From positions 1 to 27,717 of the forward strand of contig JASHQP010000006.1 of the NCBI GenBank assembly GCA_030039095.1: a DNA stretch of 27,717 nucleotides. The letters run 5' to 3'. Positions 8,118 through 15,889 of this stretch are shown here, one piece after another. A program made the position numbers and the translations under genes. The notes below the pieces were generated by a model. That model was not told the origin of the DNA. It saw nothing but the letters and a program-made list of their open reading frames with translations, and ran no database searches. Position 1 is the first letter of the stretch; each line of letters opens with the position of its first letter. This DNA is from Streptosporangiaceae bacterium. GTDB taxonomy: Bacteria > Actinomycetota > Actinomycetes > Streptosporangiales > Streptosporangiaceae.

Positions 8118-9043
8118 CTCGCTGAACCCGCAAGGTCAGGGACGAACTCATTGGTCGTCGCGCCGCGCCACACGTCAGCACTGGCCAGGACGCCGTAGTC
8201 GGCCAGCCACTTCGCATAGCCGGCGACCAGGTCGTCCTCGCGCTGGACGCCCCATATCCCGTCGTGGAACCAGCTGGTCGCGACCAGTTCGAGGGACCGT
8301 GCCAGCCGCCAGCTCGGCTGGTAGACGATCACGCGTTCCAGCAGGGCGACAGCGGCCTCCTGATCGGCCGCCGCGGCGTGGAAACCGCGCGAGGTCGCGG
8401 CGACGAAGCTGCGCACGAGCTCTGGGTTGCTCTGCACCCTCCATTCCTGCGTACCGAGCAGGTAGCTGTGATACGACGGGGCCCCGATGTCGGACACCCG
8501 CCAGGTAATCAGGTCCTCCTCGGGCACGCCGCGCGACAGCACGTCCCAGCACCAGTAGCCGCCGAACAGCGCATCCAGGCCGGAGGCGACGAGGTAATCG
8601 GGCGTCAGCTCGTGCCCGGACGAGCTGACGGCGATGATCTTCGACGGATCGCCGCCGTCCGCGGTGACCAGGTGACTGACCATCGCCTTCCCCCGGGGCG
8701 TCAGGCCGAAGCCAATTCGCCGTCCCTCGAGATCACGAGGCCGGGTGATGCCCGCAGCACGGATCGCCTGGATCGTTTCCAGCCCGGTCTGGCTGATGGC
8801 CGCGACGCCGATCAGCGGCTCGCCCTTCTCCCGGCGGACCAGCAGCCGGTTGGAGGGAAAGACGCCAAAGTCGACCTCGAAACGGCTCAGATGATCCAGG
8901 GTGTCGCCCCGGCCGTAATCGTGTGTGGTCAGCTCGACCTCGAGGCCCGCGTCCCGGTACCAGCCACGGTCCCGGGCCACGTAGAACCCGGCCGCGTTCG
9001 GCCAGGGGTGGACGTAGTCGAGCATCACCCGGATGGACGTCAT
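8114..9043 (-). CDS. NMT1/THI5-like substrate-binding protein without signal peptide
   Basis: The 309-residue product has the NMT1/THI5 fold signature (MLDYVHPWPNAAGFYVARDRGWYRDAGLEVEL, DFGVFPSNRLLVRREKG, DLEGRRIGFG). Bacterial relatives bind pyrimidine, riboflavin or sulfonate-type ligands, and the yeast relative makes the thiamin pyrimidine. There is no signal peptide or lipobox: the domain begins at residue 4. It therefore either stays in the cytosol as an enzyme or ligand sensor, or uses a non-classical route. It is coupled on both sides by ATGA overlaps, to an upstream P-loop kinase and a downstream OppA-like lipoprotein. The substrate is not known. A true 5' end elsewhere is unlikely, given the upstream overlap. 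Confidence 0.85.
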   Translation of the reverse strand: MTSIRVMLDYVHPWPNAAGFYVARDRGWYRDAGLEVELTTHDYGRGDTLDHLSRFEVDFGVFPSNRLLVRREKGEPLIGVAAISQTGLETIQAIRAAGITRPRDLEGRRIGFGLTPRGKAMVSHLVTADGGDPSKIIAVSSSGHELTPDYLVASGLDALFGGYWCWDVLSRGVPEEDLITWRVSDIGAPSYHSYLLGTQEWRVQSNPELVRSFVAATSRGFHAAAADQEAAVALLERVIVYQPSWRLARSLELVATSWFHDGIWGVQREDDLVAGYAKWLADYGVLASADVWRGATTNEFVPDLAGSAR

Positions 9044-9678
9044 GCTGTGCCTCCTGCGGGGCCCGCGGGCCCTGGACTCGAGCCGGATACGACGAGATCG
9101 AACGAAGCCGCTGGCCGGGTACGGTCGAAATACAACCGCTGGACGGCCAGCCAGTCCGCATCCCAGTCGTCCGGCGCGACCTGAGCCTGAAGCCGCCGGA
9201 GCCGCTCGCGCTCGGGCGTGTCGACGAACACCGACCAGTCGACGAGGTCAGAGAGCTCGGGGGCGGCGGAGAACACGCCTTCGAGCAGGATGAGGTCGGA
9301 CGGCCGCACGGTGGCCACGCCGCCCCGGACGGTACCCCGGCTCCAGTCGAAGCACCGGAACGTCGCGCTCCGGCCAGCTCGCAGCGGCTCGAGCGCCTCC
9401 GCGCGGATTCGCCGCCAGTCGTAGTACTGCCGCAGCGACCGCGAGCCTGGCGGCCGATGGCCGGCGCGAGCGGGCCGCTGCAGAAAGAAGTCGTCGGTGT
9501 GCACGAGGGCCGCCGCGGTGGCCCTGGCTACCTCGGCCGCGAGAGTTGACTTGCCGGCCGTGCCGTGCCCGTCCATGGCCACAACGAGCACGCCGGAGCG
9601 CGTGGCCCGCCAGCCGGCGATGGCACTGGTCAGGACCTGGGTCGCAGCCCTCCTGGGGACGTTGCTGACCATCGTCAT
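9040..9678 (-). CDS. Uridine-kinase-like P-loop kinase
   Basis: The 212-residue product carries Walker A GHGTAGKS at residues 37-44 after a hydrophobic strand (VLVVAMDG). Next come LVHTDDFF, the DD motif of uridine/pantothenate kinase-like enzymes, and YYDWRRIRAEALEPL. LILLEGVFSA is the Walker-B-like strand, and the DTPERERLRRL region the lid. It should phosphorylate a small substrate, possibly a nucleoside or pyrimidine, in the cytosol. The stop overlaps the start of the NMT1-like gene (ATGA), so it opens the cassette. The second ATG at 9672 has the better upstream GGA and may be the real start. The partner gene suggests that the ligand of the binding protein is its substrate, but that is inference. 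Confidence 0.85.
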   Translation of the reverse strand: MTMVSNVPRRAATQVLTSAIAGWRATRSGVLVVAMDGHGTAGKSTLAAEVARATAAALVHTDDFFLQRPARAGHRPPGSRSLRQYYDWRRIRAEALEPLRAGRSATFRCFDWSRGTVRGGVATVRPSDLILLEGVFSAAPELSDLVDWSVFVDTPERERLRRLQAQVAPDDWDADWLAVQRLYFDRTRPAASFDLVVSGSSPGPAGPAGGTA

Positions 9679-9755
9679 TCCGCAGGCCTCAGGGCTGGCT
9701 GCGCGGCCGACCTGCCGGTGGGGGACCTCCGCTGCACCGCTGTAGCCTCGGCCTC
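9679..9755. promoter_or_regulatory. Short divergent promoter region
   Basis: Seventy-seven bases separate the kinase cassette (minus) from the sulfurtransferase (plus), so both promoters must lie here or inside the genes. TGTAGCCT at 9740-9747 could be a -10 for an almost leaderless sulfurtransferase mRNA. No clear -35 is visible. Confidence 0.35.
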
Positions 9756-10655
9756 ATGCGAACTCCCGCGCCACCCGCTGAGGGCCCGGGCTCCCTGGTA
9801 TCGGCAGCCTGGCTCGCGGCGAACCTTGGCCCATCCGTCGTCGTCCTCGACGCCACCGTCGACCTGCCGTCGGCCCGTCATGACGGTGACTACCGCGCGG
9901 CCAGCGCACGGCAGCACTTCGCCTCGGGACACATCCCGACGGCCCGCTACGCGGACCTGCTCGGCGATCTGTCCGACCACACCGCGCCCTATCACTTTGC
10001 CCGGCCGCCGGCTGACCAGTTCGCGGCCGCCCTCGAGAGGCTGGGCGTCGCCGATTCGACCTTCGTGGTGACCTATGACGCGGCCGGGGGTGTCTGGGCC
10101 GCGCGGCTCTGGTGGATGCTGCGCTGGATCGGCGTGCCTGCCGCCATCCTCGACGGCGGCTGGCCAGCGTGGCTGGCCAGCGGCGGCGCTGTCGAGCACG
10201 GCGAGCCCCCTGACCTGCCCGCGGACGGCGGCCGCCGGGCTTCCCTCACTCCCCGTGAGCGGCCCGGCATGTGGGCCGGCAAGTCGGACGTGCTCGAGAT
10301 GGTCAGCGGCGCGCGCGCCGGATCGCTGGTTTGCGCCCTCCCTCGGGAGGGCTTCGCCGGCACGGCACCGACCCGCTACACCCGGCGCGGGCACATACCG
10401 TCCAGCGTCAGCCTTCCGGCACGCTCGCTGCAGACTCCCGACGGAGAGCTGCGGCCGCTCGCAGCGCTCAGGGAGGCCGCCGCCGGCCTTGCGGGCGGCG
10501 GCCCCGTAACCGTCTACTGCGGCGGCGGTATCTCCGCCGCCGTCGTGGCCCACGCGCTGTCGATCGCTGGGCACGATGACGTGGCGATCTATGACGGCTC
10601 CCTGGAAGAGTGGTCGGCCGACGCCGAGCTGCCGCTCGAGCTGGGGACGTTATAG
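9756..10655 (+). CDS. Thiosulfate/3-mercaptopyruvate sulfurtransferase (tandem rhodanese)
   Basis: The 299-residue product has two rhodanese domains. The N-terminal one (about 10-135) contains DATVDLP, the HIPTARYADL box and a degenerate active site: TYDAAGGVWAARLWW has Asp where the C-terminal domain has Cys. The C-terminal domain ends with the catalytic loop VYCGGGISA; Cys255 should carry the persulfide. CGGGIS is closer to the mercaptopyruvate type (CGSGVT) than to the basic CRKGVT loop of thiosulfate enzymes. It works in the cytosol, moving sulfur to cyanide or thiols. It is monocistronic and divergent from the kinase cassette. No strong Shine-Dalgarno precedes the ATG at 9756, so a leaderless mRNA is possible. 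Confidence 0.93.
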   Translation: MRTPAPPAEGPGSLVSAAWLAANLGPSVVVLDATVDLPSARHDGDYRAASARQHFASGHIPTARYADLLGDLSDHTAPYHFARPPADQFAAALERLGVADSTFVVTYDAAGGVWAARLWWMLRWIGVPAAILDGGWPAWLASGGAVEHGEPPDLPADGGRRASLTPRERPGMWAGKSDVLEMVSGARAGSLVCALPREGFAGTAPTRYTRRGHIPSSVSLPARSLQTPDGELRPLAALREAAAGLAGGGPVTVYCGGGISAAVVAHALSIAGHDDVAIYDGSLEEWSADAELPLELGTL

Positions 10656-10685
10656 CCTACTACGTCTATCAACTTTATAGCTAAT
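10650..10685. promoter_or_regulatory. AT-rich patch with direct repeat after the sulfurtransferase
   Basis: TTATAGC occurs at 10650-10656, overlapping the sulfurtransferase stop, and again at 10675-10681. The patch is strikingly AT-rich for this genome, where other such patches are promoters. No supported plus-strand gene follows and no T-run hairpin is evident, so its role is unclear. Confidence 0.3.
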
Positions 10686-10818
10686 GCGCCTCGACCTGCG
10701 CCATGGCGCCGCAGTCACCACTGCGGTGCAGGGGCCTGAACGGGACGCCGACTCGCCCAGGCTGCGCTGGCGGCCTCGTCAGCCGATCACCAGACCGGCG
10801 GCGCAGAACGGGTGCGCC

Positions 10819-10998
10819 TCAGACGGAGTCCCAGTGCGGCGGCCGCTCGCGATAGAAACGCTCGTCGTCCTCCGGCTCGGGGTGCTCACCCCAGGCCGCG
10901 TCTGTGTCTTTCTCGCTCTGCAATGGCAGCAACGGCACGCCATCAGCGCCTGGCGGGCTCACGCCGGGTGGCTTGCTCGTCGCCTCGCCCTGCGCCAC
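10819..10998 (-). CDS. Small acidic conserved actinobacterial protein
   Basis: A GTG at 10998 opens a 59-residue protein with GGAAGGTGG about 10 nt upstream. The N-terminal half is Pro/Gly-rich and probably disordered. The C-terminal half contains DTDAAWGEHPEPEDDERFY and ends RERPPHWDSV. The DTDxxWGExPEPEDDxRxxxERPPHW pattern recalls a short conserved protein often seen in actinobacterial genomes, with no assigned function that I can name. It has no signal or membrane span. The frame shows strong GC3 bias and ends cleanly at TGA 10819. It lies downstream of the phosphatase/SDR relic on the same strand. Confidence 0.72.
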   Translation of the reverse strand: MAQGEATSKPPGVSPPGADGVPLLPLQSEKDTDAAWGEHPEPEDDERFYRERPPHWDSV

Positions 10999-11029
10999 GG
11001 CGGGTCACCACCTTCCCCGAAGGTCACTT

Positions 11030-13591
11030 TCAGCTGGCCAGGCTACCCGCGGCCCTGGTCCACGCGTCCGCCAGACACCGCGGGCGAGCCGGAGCGCATG
11101 GCTGCGCCCTGGCCGCGCGCCGCGCCGGTGATGAACGCGACTTTCCCTGCCAGACGGCCAGTACCGGACGGGCTGCTGCCTTGGGTAAGGGCAGGGACTG
11201 CTCGGTCCAGATGCACTTTCCGTCGGCCAGGTACCGGGTTCCCCAGCGGTCGCACAGGGCGGAGACCAGTTGCAGGCCCCGGCCGCCTTCGTCGTTCCAG
11301 GAGGTCCGGCGTATGCGGGGTGTGGTGGCGCTGCCGTCGAATACCTCGCAGATCAGTGTCTGGCTGCGCAACAGCCGCAACTGGATCGGTCCCCGTGCGT
11401 GGCGGATCACGTTGGTGACCAGTTCACTGGCAAGGATCTCGGTGTCGGCCGCCAGTTCGCCCAGGTGCCAGGTGATGAGCTGGTCGCGGACGTGCCGGCG
11501 GGCCACCCCGGCTGCCAGCGGTTCCTCGGGCAGCGGCCATGCCGCTACCGCCTCCGGTGCCGTGGCGTGAACACGCACGGCGAGCAGTGCGGCATCGTCG
11601 GTGCGCAGCGAGCCGGCGGGTAGCAGGCCGCTGGTGAGGCTGTCGCAAAGCTGCTCCAGGCTCTCACGGTGATGGGTGCGCAAGAGCCCGGCGAGACGGT
11701 TCATCCCCGTGTTGGCGTCAACGTCGGCCGATTCGATCAGCCCATCGGTGTAGAAGACCAGCAGGCCCCCGTCGGGGACGGCCAGTTCCGCGACCTCGAA
11801 GGGCGGCGTGGCCACACCGAGCGGAGGATCGCAGGCGGCTTCGGCAAGACGCACAGAGCCGTCGGGCCCGACGACCGCTGGCGGCGGGTGACCCGCCCGG
11901 GCAACGGCGCAGATGCCCGCGACGGGATCGTAGACGGCGTACAGGCAGGTAGCGAAGAAGCAGTCATCGCTCATGCCGGCTACCACGTCGTTGAGGTGAC
12001 TCACGATCTCATCAGGCGGCAGGTCAAGGTCGCAGAGGGTTTGCATGGCCGTGCGCAGTCGCCCCATGATGACCGCTTCGGGCAGGCCATGCCCCATGAC
12101 ATCACCGATGACCAGGGCGACCCGGTCGCCGGACAAAGGCACAACGTCATACCAGTCACCACCCACGCTCGCGCCCGGGCCGGCCGGCAGATACCGCGCA
12201 GCCGCGGTCACCGCGGGCGGCGACGGCAGCACCTGGGGCAGCAGATCATGCTGCAGCGCCTGCGCCCTCGCGTGCTCGGCGTCGAACAGCCGGGCACGCT
12301 CCAGGGCCTGCGCCATCAGGCCGCTGAGCGCCACCAGCAGCGCACGCTCCTCATTGGTCAGATGGCGCGGCTGGTTGAAAGAGATCACGCACATGCCGAC
12401 CATCTGTCCCGAGACCACCAAGGGCAGGAACGCCCAGGCCTGCTTGCCACTCAGATCAGGCAGATCCGCCCCCCCGGGGAAGCGCTCAGCGAACTCCTCA
12501 GGAGAGGAAAGGAAGAACGGCCGATGATCGCGCAGCGCGGCAGCAATGGCCGGGCTCTTCTCCAGCGGCAACCCGTCCATCAGGCTGACCAGCGACCAGG
12601 GATAGCCGACGGACCCGATCACCCGCAGATGGCCAGCCTCAGCCATCTCCACGAACAGCCCCGACGCCCCGAACGGGGGCAGCACCCGCTCGGCAACCGC
12701 AGTCACCACATCCTGCGAGGTCACCGCCTCAGCCAGGACTGCCGTCAGCTCCTGGATCCGGGCCGACCGCTCGGCCGCCACCCTTTCCGCCGCCTCCCGC
12801 TCGGCACCGTGCTGGTATGACTTCGTGACGTCGGTGAAATACCAGGCTATGCCGTCCGGCACCGGCACGAACCGGAACAGATACCAGCGCCCGGTTCCTG
12901 GCCACTCCGCCTCGAAACCGACCGGCCTCGTCCCGCTCGCAGCCTCCCGGCAGCAGGCCTCCAGGCCAGGCACCTGGTTCAGCGGAAGATGCCACAACAC
13001 CCGCCCCGACAGGTTCCGCCCCTCCCCCAGCAACAGCTCGGCCTGGACGTTGGCGAAGGTTATCCGCCAGTCCCTGTCGACTGACACGAATCCATCGCTC
13101 ATGAAACGCAGCGCACGGCGCAAGCCATCGCGGGCGGCATGAGACTCCGTGCTGTCCCAGACCGTGCCGAGCACCCGGTACGGATTCCCGCCGGCATCAG
13201 CCTCAACGTGGCCAAGAACCTGCACCCAGCGGGTAGCACCGTCCGGACAGCAGATCCGGTACTCGATCTCGTAAGGGCCGACCGTGCGGAGCGCCTTACC
13301 CACTTCGGCCGTCGTCCAGGCAATATCGTCAGGGTGGATCAAAGTAAGCCATGTACTGACATGCCCGTCATATGTATCCGGGTCGACGCCGAGCAAGCCC
13401 ATCGCACGGTCGTCGAGGCTGACCTGCCCGGTGGCCGTATGCCAGACCCAGGCTCCGACTCCAGCCGCCCCAAACGCCTCCGTCAGGCCATGCTCGCGCG
13501 TCACTTCCAGCCTGCCAGGCGCCATCTCGCCCACGTCGCGCATGGCTTCGCATGAGGACATCCACGAGCCGACCGCCGGGCCACCGGGCAC
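11030..13591 (-). CDS. PAS-PAS-GAF-PP2C-HATPase serine phosphatase/kinase
   Basis: The 853-residue product has two PAS domains (about 34-150 and 155-265), a coiled linker and a GAF domain (about 290-440). The PP2C/SpoIIE phosphatase follows (about 465-680) with metal motifs GGDWYDV, GDVMGHG, TDGLIE and TDDAALL. A GHKL ATPase of the RsbW anti-sigma kinase type (about 685-803) carries the N box ELVTNVIRHA and the glycine box DEGGRGLQLV. Such proteins sense a signal and set sigma-factor partner switching. No membrane span is seen. The HATPase should end near KCIWTEQSLPLP, yet the frame runs another 50 residues through an SDR gene relic. The start is uncertain: GTG 13591 or ATGs at 13561, 13543 and 13525; the last follows GGGCGAG. 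Confidence 0.93.
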   Translation of the reverse strand: MPGGPAVGSWMSSCEAMRDVGEMAPGRLEVTREHGLTEAFGAAGVGAWVWHTATGQVSLDDRAMGLLGVDPDTYDGHVSTWLTLIHPDDIAWTTAEVGKALRTVGPYEIEYRICCPDGATRWVQVLGHVEADAGGNPYRVLGTVWDSTESHAARDGLRRALRFMSDGFVSVDRDWRITFANVQAELLLGEGRNLSGRVLWHLPLNQVPGLEACCREAASGTRPVGFEAEWPGTGRWYLFRFVPVPDGIAWYFTDVTKSYQHGAEREAAERVAAERSARIQELTAVLAEAVTSQDVVTAVAERVLPPFGASGLFVEMAEAGHLRVIGSVGYPWSLVSLMDGLPLEKSPAIAAALRDHRPFFLSSPEEFAERFPGGADLPDLSGKQAWAFLPLVVSGQMVGMCVISFNQPRHLTNEERALLVALSGLMAQALERARLFDAEHARAQALQHDLLPQVLPSPPAVTAAARYLPAGPGASVGGDWYDVVPLSGDRVALVIGDVMGHGLPEAVIMGRLRTAMQTLCDLDLPPDEIVSHLNDVVAGMSDDCFFATCLYAVYDPVAGICAVARAGHPPPAVVGPDGSVRLAEAACDPPLGVATPPFEVAELAVPDGGLLVFYTDGLIESADVDANTGMNRLAGLLRTHHRESLEQLCDSLTSGLLPAGSLRTDDAALLAVRVHATAPEAVAAWPLPEEPLAAGVARRHVRDQLITWHLGELAADTEILASELVTNVIRHARGPIQLRLLRSQTLICEVFDGSATTPRIRRTSWNDEGGRGLQLVSALCDRWGTRYLADGKCIWTEQSLPLPKAAARPVLAVWQGKSRSSPARRAARAQPCAPARPRCLADAWTRAAGSLAS
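11079..11159 (-). pseudogene. SDR oxidoreductase N-terminal relic
   Basis: In a different frame from the phosphatase tail, the minus strand reads GRLAGKVAFITGAARGQG, the dinucleotide-binding TGxxxGxG start of a short-chain dehydrogenase of the mycofactocin-coupled type. A one-base shift after it restores RSHALRLARG, the expected next helix. No further SDR sequence follows. About 27 residues remain of a protein normally about 270 long. The relic overlaps the last codons of the phosphatase gene. Confidence 0.72.
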
Positions 13592-13885
13592 AGAGCGCCG
13601 GGCTCGCGGGTACTTGTGTCACCAGCCGTTGCCATCACAACGAAAGCGTCTGAACGCTCCCCCGTTCCTGCGCAGGTCAGGCAGCATATACCCGGCCTGA
13701 ACAACGGATCAATACCCGAATCCTTCCTGAGGCCATGCAGCAGACCGTCCGATACGCCGCCGGAGCACGGCAAGCGCGCAGGGTCCGCCGGGTTCGCCGG
13801 GGCGCCGGATCTGCCGCCGACCGCCCTGCCGGAGCAATAAGCTATTATTAGAGTCGGATTTATATACAATGCTAGTGACGCGCGA
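13592..13885. promoter_or_regulatory. Divergent intergenic region with AT-rich promoter patch
   Basis: The phosphatase gene reads left and a small membrane-protein gene reads right from this region. A sharp AT-rich block at 13836-13872 contains TATATACAAT (plus) and, on the minus strand, TTGTAT (13869-13864) followed 17 nt later by AATAGC. It probably holds both promoters. No gene is supported in the remaining 240 bases. Confidence 0.45.
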
Positions 13886-14179
13886 TTGCCGCGCAGCAGG
13901 ATCCCGGCCCCAGAGAGGATTCAGACCCCGCCGTTGACGTACCAAAGGCCTGAGACAGAAGAAAGCCGCGAGGCCGTGATCCGGCGCGCGCTGTCCGGGT
14001 TTGCCGACGCCGAATCCATCGGAGGCGCCGGGCTGGCCCTGGCCATCCGGGCGGCGAGCCGGGCGTGCTGGGCTGCACGGTGGCGGGTGGCGTGGACGGC
14101 CGTGGTGACGCTGGCCACGGTGGCGATGCTCGCTGCGGCGGTGTGGCTGGCCGCATCCGTGGCCGTGCTGGGCCAGTAG
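13886..14179 (+). CDS. Small single-span membrane protein, unknown function
   Basis: The frame gives at most 97 residues from a TTG at 13886. A polar helical middle (ETEESREAVIRRALSGFADAESIGGAGLALAIRAA) is followed by a basic patch (RACWAARWR). One hydrophobic span of about 25 residues (WTAVVTLATVAMLAAAVWLAA) lies near the C-terminus. A GTG at 13976 with GCGAGG just upstream would give a 67-residue form, so the start is unresolved. No family is recognised. It is divergent from the PAS-PP2C phosphatase and could be a membrane partner, but that is only positional. The overlapping minus-strand frame looks like a shadow. Confidence 0.5.
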   Translation: MPRSRIPAPERIQTPPLTYQRPETEESREAVIRRALSGFADAESIGGAGLALAIRAASRACWAARWRVAWTAVVTLATVAMLAAAVWLAASVAVLGQ

Positions 14180-14249
14180 GGACCTCCCACCGCTGCCCCG
14201 TGACGTGCTGGCGGACGACGTGGCCGCCCGAGTGGGCTGGGGTAACGCG

Positions 14250-15119
14250 TCAGATCACTGGCGGGCGCCCGGCGCGGGTCATCTTCCAGGCGGTGGCGGC
14301 CGATATGGGATGCCGGCCACCGGCGTCCATCGTCCACCCCTCGGCGAATCCGGCCAGCCAGGCTCGCAGGGAGCTCGGTGACCGCTCCCGCACCACGGTC
14401 AGCGCCAGCCAGTCGAGCAGGTAGGCGAGAGCCAGCGGCCAGGGCAGGTTCCTGCGTGCGAGCAGCACCCGGTTCCGGCCGTCCAGCCGGTACCAGGTCG
14501 CATGCCTGGAGTTCGGCAGCGCGGGATGGCACATCCGGGCCGCCGCATCGTACTCGAGCCGGTAGCCGAGCTCGAGCAGCCGCCACGCCAGGTCCGTCTC
14601 CTCGTGGCCGTAGAAGAACAGCCGCGGCAGGCCGCCGGCCTCCTGGTAAGCCGAGCGCCTGATCGCACAGGCCCCGCCGGCGAAGGTGGTGACCGGGGAA
14701 GACCTGGATGGGTCGCCTGCCCGCAGTCGCGGCACATGCCAGCGCGCACCGGGCCCGCCGCCGGGATCCACTACCCGGAACGAGAGCACGGCAAGGCTCG
14801 GATCGGCCGCAAACCGGCTCATGACGTGTTCGCCGACACCCGGGTCGGGATACCAGCCGTCGTCGTCGAGGAACAGCACCACATCACCCGAGGTCGCGTC
14901 CACACCCGCGTTCCGGCCTGCCGCCACGCCGACGTTCTGCGGGAGCCGGACCGTGGTCACCCCAGGCGCCGGCCGCACGTCGGCCCCGTTGCCGACCACA
15001 ATCACCTCCAGGCCAGTTTCGCCTCGTGCGGCGTGACCGAGGGCGATGGCGCTGGCCACTGCGCGTTCCAGTTCGGCCGGCCTGTTGCCCACCGTCAGGA
15101 TCACGCAAGACAGCTTCAC
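14250..15119 (-). CDS. GT2 glycosyltransferase
   Basis: The 289-residue product is a GT-A fold family 2 enzyme: SCVILTVGNRPAELERA at the start, nucleotide-sugar-binding QNVGVAAGRNAG, metal-binding LDDDG (Asp85-87), and acceptor/catalytic YGHEETDLAWR (171-180) typical of rhamnosyl- or galactofuranosyl-like transferases. The C-terminal region (LPWPLALAYLLDWLAL) is hydrophobic and probably membrane-associated. The GTG at 15119 overlaps the stop of the phosphatidyltransferase gene (GTGA). It is the last gene of the unit running down from the promoter at 18306-18338 and probably adds a sugar to the lipid- or polymer-linked product. Donor and acceptor are unknown. Confidence 0.9.
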   Translation of the reverse strand: MKLSCVILTVGNRPAELERAVASAIALGHAARGETGLEVIVVGNGADVRPAPGVTTVRLPQNVGVAAGRNAGVDATSGDVVLFLDDDGWYPDPGVGEHVMSRFAADPSLAVLSFRVVDPGGGPGARWHVPRLRAGDPSRSSPVTTFAGGACAIRRSAYQEAGGLPRLFFYGHEETDLAWRLLELGYRLEYDAAARMCHPALPNSRHATWYRLDGRNRVLLARRNLPWPLALAYLLDWLALTVVRERSPSSLRAWLAGFAEGWTMDAGGRHPISAATAWKMTRAGRPPVI

Positions 15120-15889
15120 GACAGCCGCCTCGAGGCGAGGATCGCCGCGAGATGCGCGAGAACCATCGAGGCGGACACCACGAGGCACGCGATCGTCAGC
15201 ACGCGGGTTGCTGCAAGCCCGCCTCGTGCGGCGTCAATGAACGCGGCCACCAGGATCAGCAGCGAGAGCTCGACAGCCTGGGTGACGCGGTGCACGCGCA
15301 GCACACTGGCCAGGCGGCGGGCCAGGACCAGGCCCCGGGACCGCGGGGCGAGCGCCTCATCTTCGTGCGTGCCGGGCAGGCCCGCCTTGGCCCGGGCGAC
15401 CGTGACGTTGTCGGTCTCTGCCTTGACGATCGCCGCGAGCAGCGCGGCCGCCAGTCCGGCACTCACGTAGCTTCCGGACGCCGTGAGCTGACCCTGCGCT
15501 CGGATCCCGAGCCCAACAAGCAGCGCCGACTCGCCCAGGTAATGCCCGATCCCGTCCAGGTAGATGCCGGTGGCCGAGGCCCGCTTGGCCCATCGCGCCA
15601 GCTCACCATCGGAGCAGTCGAGCAGCAGGTACGCCTGGATCGCGGCCGCGGCCGCGACGCCGGTCCACAGCCCGCCGAATGCCACCACCACCCCGGCGGC
15701 CACGCCGCAAATGATGAACGCAGCCGTCACCGCGTTCGGCGACCAGCCAAGCCTGGCGAACACCCACGTCGCGCGCGGCGAAAGCTTGCGCATGTAGAGG
15801 CGGCCCGCCCAATGCTCATCGTTCAGCCGGCTGATCACCGACGGGGGCTGGCCCTCCGCCTTCAGCTCAGCCAGCGTAGGCCCGTGCAT
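15116..15889 (-). CDS. CDP-alcohol phosphatidyltransferase family protein with variant motif
   Basis: The 257-residue membrane protein has several spans and the family motif: Asp91, Asp94-Gly95, Ala98-Arg99, Gly108, Asp112 and, where the fourth Asp is expected, His116 (DGIGHYLGE). Members move a phosphoalcohol from a CDP donor to a hydroxyl acceptor to make phospholipids, or join inositol phosphates. The His may mark a subfamily or loss of the usual base. A soluble 40-residue N-terminal stretch (LAELKAEGQPPSVISRLNDEHW) precedes the first span. The ATG at 15889 lies 23 bp inside the dehydrogenase gene, with GGAGGAG upstream, so the two are coupled. With the adjacent glycerol-1-phosphate dehydrogenase, a glycerol-phosphate head group or backbone is plausible. 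Confidence 0.88.
   Translation of the reverse strand: MHGPTLAELKAEGQPPSVISRLNDEHWAGRLYMRKLSPRATWVFARLGWSPNAVTAAFIICGVAAGVVVAFGGLWTGVAAAAAIQAYLLLDCSDGELARWAKRASATGIYLDGIGHYLGESALLVGLGIRAQGQLTASGSYVSAGLAAALLAAIVKAETDNVTVARAKAGLPGTHEDEALAPRSRGLVLARRLASVLRVHRVTQAVELSLLILVAAFIDAARGGLAATRVLTIACLVVSASMVLAHLAAILASRRLS

Noticed and set aside
10684..11418. Plus-strand frames after the sulfurtransferase
   Set aside because: They lie opposite the small acidic protein, the SDR relic and the HATPase domain and show no family features, although an AT-rich patch lies upstream.
13921..14586. 221-codon minus-strand frame
   Set aside because: It runs through the end of the GT2 gene in another frame and has no domain; the GT2 frame and the small plus-strand gene fit better.
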